48,876 nucleotides of DNA, taken from the NCBI GenBank assembly GCA_041391505.1, contig JAWKNW010000033.1:1-48876 (forward strand), in the 5' to 3' direction. Under the pieces are notes generated by a model that saw nothing but the letters and a program-made list of their open reading frames with translations, did not search any database and was not told the origin of the DNA. Source of the stretch: Rhodothermales bacterium (lineage in GTDB: Bacteria > Bacteroidota > Rhodothermia > Rhodothermales > JAHQVL01). Shown here in pieces: positions 16,000-25,014 of the stretch (position 1 is its first letter; every line of letters begins with the position of its first letter). A program made the position numbers and the translations under genes.

Positions 16000-17481
16000 T
16001 CAGGAACGGGGCGCGGGCGCGCCCTCGAGGATGGCGTCCTTGATCTGCATCAGATAATCGAACGCCGCGTCATGTTCGTTGGGGATCACGCCTTCGAGAA
16101 TGGCCTCGCGGACGGCCTCCTTGAGGAGTCCGATGGCCTTCCCGGGCGGCAGATTGAGCGTCTGCATGATCTCGATGCCGTCGACCGGCGGCTGGAAGTT
16201 GCGGAGCTTGTCGTTTTCCTCGACCTCCACGAGGCGCGCGTCGACGCGGTCGAACGCGTCGAGGTAGCGCTGGACGCGGCGCGGATTCTTCGACGTGATG
16301 TCGGCCCGAACCAGCGTCATCAGATCCTCGATGTCCTCGCCGGCATCGAACAGCAGCCGGCGCACGGCCGAGTCGGTCACCTGCTCGTCGACCAGCGACA
16401 CGGGCCGATGATGCAGGCGCACCAGTTTCTGGACATACCGCATCCGGTCGTCGAGCGGCAGCTTGAGCTTTTTGAACACGCCGGCGACCATGCGCGCACC
16501 GCGGTCTTCATGCCCGTGAAAGCTCCAGCCGACGCCTTCCGTGAACCGTTTCGACCGGGTCTTGCCGATGTCGTGCAGCAGGGCCGCCCACCGGAGCCAC
16601 AGGGTCTCGGTGGGGGGGCGGCCGGCGGTCATCGCGACGAGGTTGTCCACCACCTGGAGGGTGTGGAAAAAATTGTCCTTGTGCTTGAGGCCGTCGATCG
16701 CCTCGACGCCGGCGAGGTCGGTCAATTCGGGCAGGATATGCCGCAGGAGGCCGGCCTCGTACAGGATGCGGAACCCGACGGACGGCATGCCGGCCATCAT
16801 GATCTTCTGCAGCTCGTCCGTGATCCGTTCCCGGCTGAGGAGGGAAACGCGCCCGGCCTTGTCGCACAGGGCCTGAAACGTATCGGCGTGGAGTGTGAAC
16901 CCCAGCTGCGTGGCGAAGCGGGCGGCGCGGATCATGCGCAGCGGGTCGTCCTCGAACGTAACATGCGGGTCGAGCGGCGTGCGAAGGATGCCGGCCTCGA
17001 GATCGGCGCGACCGCCGAAGGGGTCGAGCACCTCGCCGAACCGCTCGGCATCAAGCCGGAGGCCCATCGCGTTGATCGTGAAGTCGCGCCGGCGCTGGTC
17101 GTCTTGCAGCGAGCCCTCTTCCACGATCGGCTTGCGCGAGTCGCTCCGGTAGCTCTCTTTCCGGGCGCCGACAAATTCCAGCACCATCGCGTCGTCCGGC
17201 ATGCCGGCAAGCGGGATGCGGATCGCGGCCGTCCCGAAGTTCTCGTACTGATGGACCGACTGCCCGCCGAGCCGGCGGGCCGCCGCCTTCGCGAGCCGCA
17301 GCCCGCTTCCATCCCCCAGGGATACAAAATCCAGCTCGGTCACATCCCGCTCCAGCATCAGATCGCGCACGACGCCGCCGACGGCATAGGCCTCGATGCC
17401 CGCATCCGCCGCCGCGCGGCCGACCTCGCGGAGGACGCCGGCGTAAGGCTGCCTGGCGATCTGTGGGGATAAGTTTGTCAC
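16000..17481 (-). CDS. tRNA nucleotidyltransferase / poly(A) polymerase family with HD domain
   Basis: The 493-residue class II nucleotidyltransferase probably adds or repairs the tRNA 3' CCA end. Motifs in order: YAVGGVVRDLMLERDVTELDF (nucleotidyltransferase core), RRDFTINAM, GRADLEAGILRT, FEDDPLRMIRAARF (base-recognition region) and RERITDELQKI. A C-terminal HD phosphohydrolase-like domain follows (ALLHDIGKT, FHGHEDRGARM, RLHHRP). The first metal-binding motif reads E-L-D rather than the usual D-x-D. CCA addition versus poly(A) or A-only activity cannot be decided by eye. It is downstream of the gamma-glutamyltransferase gene and upstream of the membrane protein. Confidence 0.9.
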   Translation of the reverse strand: MTNLSPQIARQPYAGVLREVGRAAADAGIEAYAVGGVVRDLMLERDVTELDFVSLGDGSGLRLAKAAARRLGGQSVHQYENFGTAAIRIPLAGMPDDAMVLEFVGARKESYRSDSRKPIVEEGSLQDDQRRRDFTINAMGLRLDAERFGEVLDPFGGRADLEAGILRTPLDPHVTFEDDPLRMIRAARFATQLGFTLHADTFQALCDKAGRVSLLSRERITDELQKIMMAGMPSVGFRILYEAGLLRHILPELTDLAGVEAIDGLKHKDNFFHTLQVVDNLVAMTAGRPPTETLWLRWAALLHDIGKTRSKRFTEGVGWSFHGHEDRGARMVAGVFKKLKLPLDDRMRYVQKLVRLHHRPVSLVDEQVTDSAVRRLLFDAGEDIEDLMTLVRADITSKNPRRVQRYLDAFDRVDARLVEVEENDKLRNFQPPVDGIEIMQTLNLPPGKAIGLLKEAVREAILEGVIPNEHDAAFDYLMQIKDAILEGAPAPRS

Positions 17482-17487
17482 GAGTGG

Positions 17488-17584
17488 GTTGGCAGGTTGC
17501 AGGTTGGATGGTTACAGGTTGGCAGGTTACAGGTTGAGGGCATGCTCCATACCAGAAAACCTGGAACCTGCCAACCTGCAACCT
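17488..17584 (-). repeat. Heptamer-rich snap-back repeat after the gamma-glutamyltransferase gene
   Basis: The right arm (about 17558-17584) reads CCTGGAA, CCTGCCA, ACCTGCA, ACC and overlaps the TAG stop codon of the minus-strand gene. The left part (17488-17536) holds several inverse, imperfect copies (GGTTGGCAGGTTGCAGGTTG, ACAGGTTGGCAGGTTACAGG). The sequence can fold on itself in alternative registers. It occupies nearly the whole 101-bp gap. Confidence 0.65.
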
Positions 17585-19340
17585 AATATCCCGCGACCAT
17601 GCCGTCCTTGCGCATTTCGGTGGCGCCGTGGTACACGCCGGTCCGGGGGTCGCGGAGGATCATTTCGTAGCCGCCGTAGGCGCCTTTGTCGACGCGCACC
17701 GTGTGGCCCCGGGCGCGGAGGGCCTCGACGACCTCGGGGGATACGCCGCTTTCGAGATGGACGACCCCGCCGTCGGTCATCACCGTACCGGTCGGCTCGC
17801 TGCTCCCGTCATGGCGATAGCGGGCGGCATCGCCGGCTTCCTGCACGTTCATCCCGAAATCGAGGATGTTCGCGAGCACCTGCACGTGCCCCTGCGGCTG
17901 CATGGCGCCCCCCATTACGCCGAAACTCATGAACGGCTCCCCGTCCTTCATCACGAACGCCGGGATGATCGTATGAAACGGCCGCTTCCCGGGCGCATAG
18001 ACGTTCGGATGCCCCTCCTCGAGTGCGAAGAGGGCGCCGCGGTCCTGGAACATGAAGCCCAGCCCGTCAGGCACCAGCCCGCTGCCGAGACCGAGGTAGT
18101 TGCTCTGGATGAGCGAAACCATCATGCCGTCCTTGTCGGCGACCGTCATGTAGATGGTGTCGCCTTCCTCGAGCTGCGCGGCGCGTTCATCCAGCTGCCG
18201 CATCGGCCGATCCATCCGGATCGTTTCGCGCTGCCGCGCGGCATAGTCCTTCGACAGCAATTGCGCGAGCGGCACCTTGTAGAAATCCGGGTCGGCATAG
18301 AACCGGGCGCGGTCCTCGAAGGCCAGCTTCTTGGCCTCGATCTGGACATGCAGGTAGTCGGCGCTGTTGTGTCCCATCGCGGCGAGGTCATAGCCTTCGA
18401 GGATGTTGAGCATCTGGAGCGCGGCGACGCCCTGGCCGTTCGGCGGCAATTCATAGACCTCGTAGCCGCGGTAGTTGACGGAGACGGGCTCGACCCAGTC
18501 GCCGTGATGGCTCTCGAAATCCGCTTTCCGGAGCGGGCCGCCGATGCGTCGCATGTAGGCGTCCATCACATCGGCCAGCTCGCCCTTGTAGAACGCGTCG
18601 CGCCCCTGGCCGGCGATCAGTTCGAGCGAGCGGGCGAGGCCTTTGTTGACGAACACGTCGCCCACCCTGGGGGCGCGGCCGTCGATGAGGTAGGTCGCCC
18701 GGTAGTTGTCCGTCTCCTCGATGTCCGCCGCGGCCGCCTCGAGCGCGCTGACGTTGAGGCCCCAGTCGTACGCGATGATTTCCGTGACGGCGTACCCTTC
18801 GCGGGCATACTGGATGGTCGGCGCTAGCAGGTCGCGCATCGGGAGCTTGCCGAACCGATCGTGGAGGGCGAACCAGCCGTCAACGGCGCCAGGCACCGAG
18901 ACCGAGAGGGCGCCGCGATCCGGGATCATGGTTTTCCCGCGCGCGGCGAGCAGCGTCTTCAGGGTGGCGAGCGACTGCCCTTTCGGCGAACGCCCGCTCC
19001 CGTTGTAGCCATAGAGTTTTTTCGTTTTCGGATCAAAAACGATGGCAAAGAGGTCTCCCCCGATGCCGCAGCTGACCGGCTCCATGAGTCCCAGCGCGGC
19101 ATTCGCCGCGATGGCCGCGTCCATGGCGGTGCCTCCTTTCTTCAGGATATCGATAGCAATCTGCGATGCCAGCGGATGGCTGGTCGCCGCGATGCCGTTA
19201 CGCGCGAGCACCGCGCTGCGCGTGGCGAAAGGCTGACCGACCTCCCGATCCCCGCCGCCCTGTGCGGCGGCCGGCAACACGGCCAGGACGGAAACGGCGA
19301 GAAACAGCACGAGAGCGAGGTGGGAGCATGAGGCGTCCAT
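17583..19340 (-). CDS. ggt: Gamma-glutamyltransferase (secreted Ntn-hydrolase)
   Basis: The 585-residue precursor starts at the ATG at 19340, followed by a signal peptide (HLALVLFLAVSVLAVLPAAAQ). The ATG at 19427 would add an implausible arginine-rich stretch. The family landmarks are present: SCGIGGDLFA (the G-I-G-G region), SVPGAVDGWFALHDRFG, LPPNGQGVAALQMLNILEGYDL, LGLGSGLVPDGLGFMFQDRG and a C-terminal MGGAMQPQGHVQV. Autoprocessing should cut before Thr395 in GDTIYMTVADKDG, which becomes the N-terminal nucleophile of the small subunit. It would cleave gamma-glutamyl peptides such as glutathione in the periplasm. It is divergent from two amidohydrolases with a 110-bp shared upstream region, hinting at a common role in amide/peptide scavenging. 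Confidence 0.9.
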   Translation of the reverse strand: MDASCSHLALVLFLAVSVLAVLPAAAQGGGDREVGQPFATRSAVLARNGIAATSHPLASQIAIDILKKGGTAMDAAIAANAALGLMEPVSCGIGGDLFAIVFDPKTKKLYGYNGSGRSPKGQSLATLKTLLAARGKTMIPDRGALSVSVPGAVDGWFALHDRFGKLPMRDLLAPTIQYAREGYAVTEIIAYDWGLNVSALEAAAADIEETDNYRATYLIDGRAPRVGDVFVNKGLARSLELIAGQGRDAFYKGELADVMDAYMRRIGGPLRKADFESHHGDWVEPVSVNYRGYEVYELPPNGQGVAALQMLNILEGYDLAAMGHNSADYLHVQIEAKKLAFEDRARFYADPDFYKVPLAQLLSKDYAARQRETIRMDRPMRQLDERAAQLEEGDTIYMTVADKDGMMVSLIQSNYLGLGSGLVPDGLGFMFQDRGALFALEEGHPNVYAPGKRPFHTIIPAFVMKDGEPFMSFGVMGGAMQPQGHVQVLANILDFGMNVQEAGDAARYRHDGSSEPTGTVMTDGGVVHLESGVSPEVVEALRARGHTVRVDKGAYGGYEMILRDPRTGVYHGATEMRKDGMVAGY

Positions 19341-19450
19341 ACAGATTGCAGGTTGCGGGTGAAAGAAGTATGATGGGCTTCCAGCGCGCGCAGCGATCCG
19401 CGGCGGCCGGCATCTAAAATCAACCATACGGGCTAAATCTGCAATTCTAC

Positions 19451-21031
19451 ATGAAGGTCAATGGGATCCTGCTGCTTCTGCTCGCGCTGGCATGGCGCGG
19501 GGCGGCCAGCCAGCCTTCCGGCCAGATCTTTACCGTGATTCTCGAGGGCGGGCAGGTCTACGACGGCCTCGGCAACCCGCCCGTGCGCGCCGATGTCGGG
19601 CTCCTGGGCGACCGCATCGCCGCCATCGGCGACCTCAGCGGCCGGCGGGCGGCCACGCGCATCGACGCCGCCGGCCTGGCGGTCGTGCCCGGCTTCATCG
19701 ACATCCACAGCCACGGCGACCGCGACATTTTTCTGCGCCCGGACGCGGGGAACTACCTGCGCCAGGGGGTGACCACCATCATCGCCGGCCCCGACGGCAG
19801 CTCGCTCCACCCCATCGGGGAGGCGCTGGGCCGGCTGGATGCCCGGCCGGGCGCCGTCAACTTCGGAACGATGATCGGCCACGGCACGGTGCGCGGCGAG
19901 GTGCTCGGGAACGAGAATCGCGCCCCGACGGCGTCCGAGCTGGAGCGGATGAAACAGCTCGTCGACATCGGGATGCGCGAAGGGGCCTTCGGCCTCTCGT
20001 CCGGTCTCAAGTACGTGCCGGGCGCCTACGCGACCACCGAGGAAGTCATCGAGCTGGCGCGCGTCGCCGGCCGGTACGGCGGCATCTACATCAGCCACAT
20101 GCGCGACGAGGGGCTCGGGCTGATGGAGAGCGTCCACGAGACCATCCGCATCGGCGAGGAGGGCCGGCTGCCGACGCAGCTGACCCACCACAAAGTGATC
20201 GGCAAGGCGATGTGGGGCTCGAGCATCGAGACGCTGCGCCTGGTCGACGAGGCGCGCACACGGGGCATCGACGTGTCGATGGACCTCTATCCGTACACCG
20301 CGTCCAGCACCGGATTAACGGTCCTCTTCCCCTCCTGGAGCCTCGAAGGTACGCAGGGCGACCTCGTCGGCCGGCTGCGCGACCCCGAGCAGCGCGCCCG
20401 CATCCGGGAAGCCATCCTCTTCAGCCTCCGGGAAGATCGCGGCGGCGGCGACCCGGCGAACGTCGCGGTGGCCTACTGCCCCTGGGATACGACGCTCAAC
20501 GGAAAAAATCTGTCGGACATCCTGCGCGAGCGCGGTCAGGACGCGACGCTCGAAAACGCTGCCGAGCTGGCGATGGATCTGCAGGAAAAAGGCGGGTTTT
20601 CGGGCATCTTTTATGCGATGCAGGAGGAGGACGTGCGGCGGATCATGCAGCACCCGATGACCATGATCGCCTCGGACGGCGGGATCCCGGCGCCCGGTGT
20701 CGGCAAGCCGCATCCGCGCAACTACGGCACCTTCGCCCGGGTGCTGGGTACCTATGCGCGTGACGAGAACGTGCTCTCGATCCCCGAGGCCCTCCGCAAG
20801 ATGAGCAGCCTGCCGGCGTGGCGGCTCGGCCTCGCCGACCGCGGCGTCCTCCGCCCCGGCGCGATGGCAGACGTCGCCGTCATCAACCTGGATACCGTCG
20901 CCGACCCCGCGACCTTCCAGGACCCCCATCGGTACAGCCAGGGCGTCGTGCACGTATTCGTCAACGGACAGGCCGCCCTGATCGATGGAGAACCGACCGG
21001 CATCCGGGCCGGCCGGGCATTGCGGCACTGA
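19451..21031 (+). CDS. Secreted D-aminoacylase-type amidohydrolase, copy 1
   Basis: This 526-residue protein has a signal peptide (GILLLLLALAWRGAAS). It belongs to the N-acyl-D-amino-acid deacylase group of the amidohydrolase superfamily: the metal motif GFIDIHSHGD (His86, His88), ISHMRDEG and LTHHKVIG with the two barrel histidines, and the late Asp in ASDGGIPAPG. D-aminoacylases carry a metal-ligand Cys in the 'GNCGxS' turn; here the aligned sequence is GPDGSS, with Asp115 at that place. The substrate is therefore uncertain: acylated D-amino acid, dipeptide or other amide. The next gene is a close paralog in the same orientation 40 bp downstream, suggesting tandem duplication. Confidence 0.85.
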   Translation: MKVNGILLLLLALAWRGAASQPSGQIFTVILEGGQVYDGLGNPPVRADVGLLGDRIAAIGDLSGRRAATRIDAAGLAVVPGFIDIHSHGDRDIFLRPDAGNYLRQGVTTIIAGPDGSSLHPIGEALGRLDARPGAVNFGTMIGHGTVRGEVLGNENRAPTASELERMKQLVDIGMREGAFGLSSGLKYVPGAYATTEEVIELARVAGRYGGIYISHMRDEGLGLMESVHETIRIGEEGRLPTQLTHHKVIGKAMWGSSIETLRLVDEARTRGIDVSMDLYPYTASSTGLTVLFPSWSLEGTQGDLVGRLRDPEQRARIREAILFSLREDRGGGDPANVAVAYCPWDTTLNGKNLSDILRERGQDATLENAAELAMDLQEKGGFSGIFYAMQEEDVRRIMQHPMTMIASDGGIPAPGVGKPHPRNYGTFARVLGTYARDENVLSIPEALRKMSSLPAWRLGLADRGVLRPGAMADVAVINLDTVADPATFQDPHRYSQGVVHVFVNGQAALIDGEPTGIRAGRALRH

Positions 21032-21071
21032 GGCGCGAGCGCAGCGGCGCACCATCCAACCTGAATCATCC

Positions 21072-22727
21072 ATGATACGCGGTACCCTTTTTCTGGCGGT
21101 GGCGCTGGCGCTGATCGCCGGCGGCTGCGGTTCGTCCGGCGCCGAAGGCATCGAGGTGATGCGTCGCCCGCCCGACACCCTCTACACCTACATCCTCGAA
21201 GGCGGCACGCTGTACGACGGACTGGGCAACCGCGCCATCGAGACGGACATCGGCATCGTCGGCGACCGCATCCTGGCCTTTGGCGACCTGGCCGGCTACC
21301 GCACGGAACAGCGCATCGACGTGACGGGGCTCACGGTGACGCCGGGCTTCATCGACATGCACAGCCACGCGGCGTCGTCGAGCATCCAGGGAAGCGACCT
21401 CTTCCAGGAGCCCCTCGCCGAAAACTACATCCGCCAGGGCGTTACGACGGCCATCGCCGGCCAGGACGGGTCGTCGCCCTACCCGATCGGCCCGTTTCTC
21501 AAGGAGGTCGACCGCCGGCCGGCGGCCGTCAACCTCGGGCTGACCGTGGGGCACGGCACGATCCGCGCGTTCGTCATGGGGAACGTCGACCGCAAACCCT
21601 CGCCGACCGAGCTGTCCCGCATGGAAGGCATGGTGAAAACGGCGATGGCGGACGGCGCCTACGGCCTCTCGTCCGGCCTCGAATACACCCCGGGCGCCTT
21701 CGCCAAAACCGACGAACTGATCGCGCTGGCGAAAGCGGCCTCGCCGTACGGCGGCATCTACACCAGCCACATGCGCGACGAGGGCGGGAAGCTGCTCGAA
21801 AGCGTCGCCGAGACGATCCGGATCGGCGAGGAGGGCGGGCTGGCGCCGCATGTCACGCACCACAAAGTGATCGGCAAGGCGCGCTGGGGCCTGTCGAAGG
21901 AATCGCTGGCCCTGATCGACGAAGCCCGCGCGCGCGGCGTCGACGCGGCGAGCGACGTGTATCCCTACACGGCGTCGAGCACGGGGATAAGCATCCTGCT
22001 GCCGGCGTGGGCGCGGCAGGGATCGGCGGAACAGCAGCGCGCGCGGCTGCGCGACCCCGAACAGCGCGTCTTCATCCGCAACGACGTGGTCGAACACATC
22101 CGCACCGAGCGCGGGGCCGATCCCTCGACCATCGTCATCGCCAGCTGCAGCTGGAACCGGAGCCTGAACGGCAAGAGCCTGTCGGACATCCTCGTTGAGC
22201 GCGACAAGGAGGTGACGCTGGAGAACGCGGCCGACCTGGCCATCGAGTTGCAGGAGAAGGGCGGCTGCGTCGGCGTCTTCCATTCCATGTCCGAGGAAGA
22301 TGTCGAACGCATTCTGGCGCATCCGACGACGATGGTCGCCTCGGACGGGGGCATCCCGAGTCCGGGCGCCGGCGTGCCGCATCCGCGCAACTACGGCACG
22401 TTCGCCCGCGTCCTCGCCCGCTACGTGCGCGAACTCGATGTGATCTCGCTGCGCGAGGCCATCCACAAGATGAGCGGACAGCCGGCGCAGCGCCTCGGCC
22501 TCGTCGACCGCGGCGTACTCCGCGAGGGCGCGTTCGCTGATGTCGCCGTCTTCGACCCGGCGCTCGTTCAGGACCTCGCGACGTTCTCCGAGCCGCACCA
22601 GTATGCCGCCGGCATGGTGCATGTGTTCGTCAACGGCCAGCCGGTGCTGCTGGATGGGGAAATGACGGGCAAACGGCCCGGTCGGGCGCTGCGGCATGCG
22701 CCGAAACAGGCGGCGCCGGCGGATTGA
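21072..22727 (+). CDS. D-aminoacylase-type amidohydrolase lipoprotein, copy 2
   Basis: The product has 551 residues from the ATG at 21072. The N-terminus is a lipoprotein signal (FLAVALALIAGGC, lipid anchor on Cys), unlike the cleavable signal of copy 1. The rest aligns with copy 1 nearly end to end: GFIDMHSHA (His97, His99), TSHMRDEG, VTHHKVIGKARWG, YPYTASSTGISILLPAW, ASDGGIPSPGAGVPHPRNYGTFARVL. It shares the unusual Asp (Asp132 in GQDGSS) in place of the D-aminoacylase metal-binding Cys. The pair probably acts on related substrates with one soluble and one membrane-tethered enzyme. The stop is 43 bp from the convergent end of the exporter operon. Confidence 0.85.
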   Translation: MIRGTLFLAVALALIAGGCGSSGAEGIEVMRRPPDTLYTYILEGGTLYDGLGNRAIETDIGIVGDRILAFGDLAGYRTEQRIDVTGLTVTPGFIDMHSHAASSSIQGSDLFQEPLAENYIRQGVTTAIAGQDGSSPYPIGPFLKEVDRRPAAVNLGLTVGHGTIRAFVMGNVDRKPSPTELSRMEGMVKTAMADGAYGLSSGLEYTPGAFAKTDELIALAKAASPYGGIYTSHMRDEGGKLLESVAETIRIGEEGGLAPHVTHHKVIGKARWGLSKESLALIDEARARGVDAASDVYPYTASSTGISILLPAWARQGSAEQQRARLRDPEQRVFIRNDVVEHIRTERGADPSTIVIASCSWNRSLNGKSLSDILVERDKEVTLENAADLAIELQEKGGCVGVFHSMSEEDVERILAHPTTMVASDGGIPSPGAGVPHPRNYGTFARVLARYVRELDVISLREAIHKMSGQPAQRLGLVDRGVLREGAFADVAVFDPALVQDLATFSEPHQYAAGMVHVFVNGQPVLLDGEMTGKRPGRALRHAPKQAAPAD

Positions 22728-22750
22728 GGGGGCGGGCGCGACATCCGGGC

Positions 22751-22770
22751 GGACGCAACCTGTTGCGTCC
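22751..22770. terminator. Perfect hairpin between convergent transcripts
   Basis: GGACGCAAC (22751-22759) and GTTGCGTCC (22762-22770) form a 9-bp perfect stem with a 2-nt loop. The hairpin directly abuts the stop codon of the minus-strand permease (22771) and lies 23 bp after the plus-strand amidohydrolase stop. It probably ends both transcripts, although no T tract is present. It also resembles short dispersed palindromes. Confidence 0.55.
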
Positions 22771-23919
22771 CTACGCGGCGGTTTTGCGGTACTGGCGTAC
22801 GGCCAGGGACATCATCGCGATGGCGAATACGACCAGAAACGCCACCTGCGACTGCACCGCCGCGATGCCGGCGCCTTTCAGCAGCACCTGCCGCATGATC
22901 TGGATGAAATAGGCCACCGGGTTGAGCAGCGTGATCTTCTGCGCCCACGCCGGCATGCTCTCGATGGGCGTGAACAGCCCGCTCATCAGGATGCAGATCA
23001 CGATGATGAACCAGGCGATAAACATGGCCTGCTGCTGGGTGTCGGTGAAGGTCGAGATCCACAACCCGAGCCCCAGCATCCCGAAGAGGTACAGGCCGGC
23101 GAGCGCAAACACCAGGGCCAGGTTGCCGAGGATGGTCACGCCGAAGACCAGATGCGCGACCGTCAGGCCGACCCCGAGGTCGAACATCGCGATGATCCAG
23201 AAGGGGAGCAGCTTGCCGGCGATGAAATGCCCTTTCCGGATCGGCGTCACGTTCAGCTGTTCGATGGTCCCGATCTCCTTCTCGCGGACGACGTTCATCG
23301 CCGATAGAAACGTCCCGATCATGGTCACCAGCAGCACGAGGATGCCCGGCACCATATACGTCTTGTAGTTCAGATCCGGGTTGTACCAGTGCGATGTCAC
23401 GATCTCGATGCGCGCCGGCACGGTCGCCGCGGGAGACGCCGCGGGAGACGCCGCGGGAGTCGCCGGCAGGTAGTCCACCTGGATCGACCGGTTGTGGGCC
23501 TCGATGATCTGGAGCGCATAGGCCTGCGCCACGCCGGCCGTGGCGCCGTCGAGTGCGTTCATCGTGATCTGGACGCGGGCCATGCCGGCCACCCGTAGGT
23601 CGCGCTCGAAATGGGCTGGGATCTGCAGGATCATGTTCACGTCGCCCCGCTGCATGGCCTCGTCGGCATCGCGGGTCGTCTGGACCCGCTGCACCACCGT
23701 AAAGTACCCCGACGCCTCGATCCGCTCGACGAGTTGCCCCGACGCCGTGCTCCGGTCCTCGTCGATCAGGCTCACATCGGTGTTGCGCACCTCGAACGTG
23801 GCGGCCGACGAGAGGATAAGCAGCTGCACCACGGGCATGACGAACAGGATCGGCAGCATCGCCCGGTTTCGGAAGATCTGCAGAAACTCTTTCTGGATGA
23901 TGAAGAGGAACGTGCGCAT
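22771..23919 (-). CDS. ABC-2 permease, second subunit of YbhGFSR-like exporter (YbhR position)
   Basis: The 382-residue protein opens with MRTFLFIIQKEFLQIFRNRAMLPILFVMPVVQLLIL (first membrane helix). A large extracytoplasmic domain follows that includes a Pro/Ala direct-repeat linker (the tripled A-S-P-A unit near residue 160). Five C-terminal membrane segments come next, with NVVREKEIGTIEQLNVTPIRKGHFIAGK as the conserved ABC-2 loop. It is the last gene of the operon, 3 bp after the other permease, and should pair with it as a heterodimer. Confidence 0.9.
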   Translation of the reverse strand: MRTFLFIIQKEFLQIFRNRAMLPILFVMPVVQLLILSSAATFEVRNTDVSLIDEDRSTASGQLVERIEASGYFTVVQRVQTTRDADEAMQRGDVNMILQIPAHFERDLRVAGMARVQITMNALDGATAGVAQAYALQIIEAHNRSIQVDYLPATPAASPAASPAATVPARIEIVTSHWYNPDLNYKTYMVPGILVLLVTMIGTFLSAMNVVREKEIGTIEQLNVTPIRKGHFIAGKLLPFWIIAMFDLGVGLTVAHLVFGVTILGNLALVFALAGLYLFGMLGLGLWISTFTDTQQQAMFIAWFIIVICILMSGLFTPIESMPAWAQKITLLNPVAYFIQIMRQVLLKGAGIAAVQSQVAFLVVFAIAMMSLAVRQYRKTAA

Positions 23920-23922
23920 GGC

Positions 23923-25014
23923 CTAGAGCCTCCGGGTGCTGACGGTGATGAAAAACAGCGTCATGCCCACGAGCACGAGCGTTTCCTTCCAGAGGTACGC
24001 GATCCCCACGCCCTTCACCATGATGCCGCGCACGATGATCAGAAACCATTTCGCCGGCACGATGTGGCTCACGAGCTGCAACGGATACGGCATGCTGGCG
24101 ATCGGGAAGATGAAGCCCGACAGGATCACCGTCGGCAGCAGCAGCCCGGCGAGCGAGATCATCATCGCCGCCTGCTGCGAGTCGGTCCGCGTGGAGATGA
24201 AGACGCCGAGCGACAGCGCGGTGACCGTAAAGAGCAGGCACTCGGCCAGCAGCAGGGCCACGCTGCCGCGCATGGGCACCTGAAAGACGAACCGGGCGAG
24301 CGCGAGCACCACGCCGACGATGCCGAACGAGATGACGAGATAGGGGATCACCTTGCCGATGACGATCTGCGCCGGCCGCAGCGGCGACACCGTGAGCACC
24401 TCCATGGTCCCCATCTCCTTTTCCCGTGTGATGGTGATGGAGGTCATCAGCGCGCAAATGAGCATGAGGATGAACGCGACGAGACCCGGGACAAAGAGGT
24501 ACACGCTCTCGAGGGTCGGATTGTAGCGCATGTGCACGTCGGGCACGATGCGGACCCCCGTGGCGGCACCGGCGGCCAGCTCCTGCTGGTAGGACTGCAG
24601 GATGGCCGTCGTGTAGGCCAGCACCGTGTTCGCGGTGTTCGGGTCGGTGGCGTCGGTGAGGATCTGGATGTGCGCCACGCCGTCGCGCGCCAGGCGCTCG
24701 GCAAACGCCGGCTCGAAAAGGATCGCCTCGCGGGCGCGGCCCGACTGGAACGCGGCCTCGACGTCCGCATCGTGGGTGGCGAACTCGACCCCCTCGAAAT
24801 ACGGCGCCGCCAGCAGCTTGCTCGCGATCTCCCGGGTGACGTAGTCGTTTGACGGATCGACGATGACGAGCTTCGCGTCGTTGACCTCGTTCCGGATGGC
24901 GAAACCGAAGAGCAGGAGCTGGATGACCGGCATCCCGAACAGGATCACGAGCGTGCGCCGGTCCCGCAGGATGTGATAGAACTCCTTGATGATAAATCCC
25001 TGGAAGGTCTTCAT
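23923..25014 (-). CDS. ABC-2 permease, first subunit of YbhGFSR-like exporter (YbhS position)
   Basis: The product has 363 residues from the ATG at 25014, which overlaps the ATPase stop by 4 bp (ATGA), indicating translational coupling. The protein begins MKTFQGFIIKEFYHILRDRRTL with a first helix at residues ~22-40. It continues with an extracytoplasmic domain (KLVIVDPSNDYVTREIAS ... VPDVHMRYNPTLES) and five C-terminal helices, with ITREKEMGTMEVLTVSPLRPAQIVIGK as the ABC-2 motif. It is clearly homologous to the next gene, so the transporter is a heterodimer. The frame stays open upstream of 25014, but that part is antisense-like noise over the ATPase gene. Confidence 0.9.
   Translation of the reverse strand: MKTFQGFIIKEFYHILRDRRTLVILFGMPVIQLLLFGFAIRNEVNDAKLVIVDPSNDYVTREIASKLLAAPYFEGVEFATHDADVEAAFQSGRAREAILFEPAFAERLARDGVAHIQILTDATDPNTANTVLAYTTAILQSYQQELAAGAATGVRIVPDVHMRYNPTLESVYLFVPGLVAFILMLICALMTSITITREKEMGTMEVLTVSPLRPAQIVIGKVIPYLVISFGIVGVVLALARFVFQVPMRGSVALLLAECLLFTVTALSLGVFISTRTDSQQAAMMISLAGLLLPTVILSGFIFPIASMPYPLQLVSHIVPAKWFLIIVRGIMVKGVGIAYLWKETLVLVGMTLFFITVSTRRL

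Noticed and set aside
19341..19450. Short inverted repeat ATTGCAG/CTGCAAT flanking the ggt-amidohydrolase divergent region
   Set aside because: The arms are only 7-8 bp and ~90 bp apart at the two gene starts. This is too weak to call a regulatory site.
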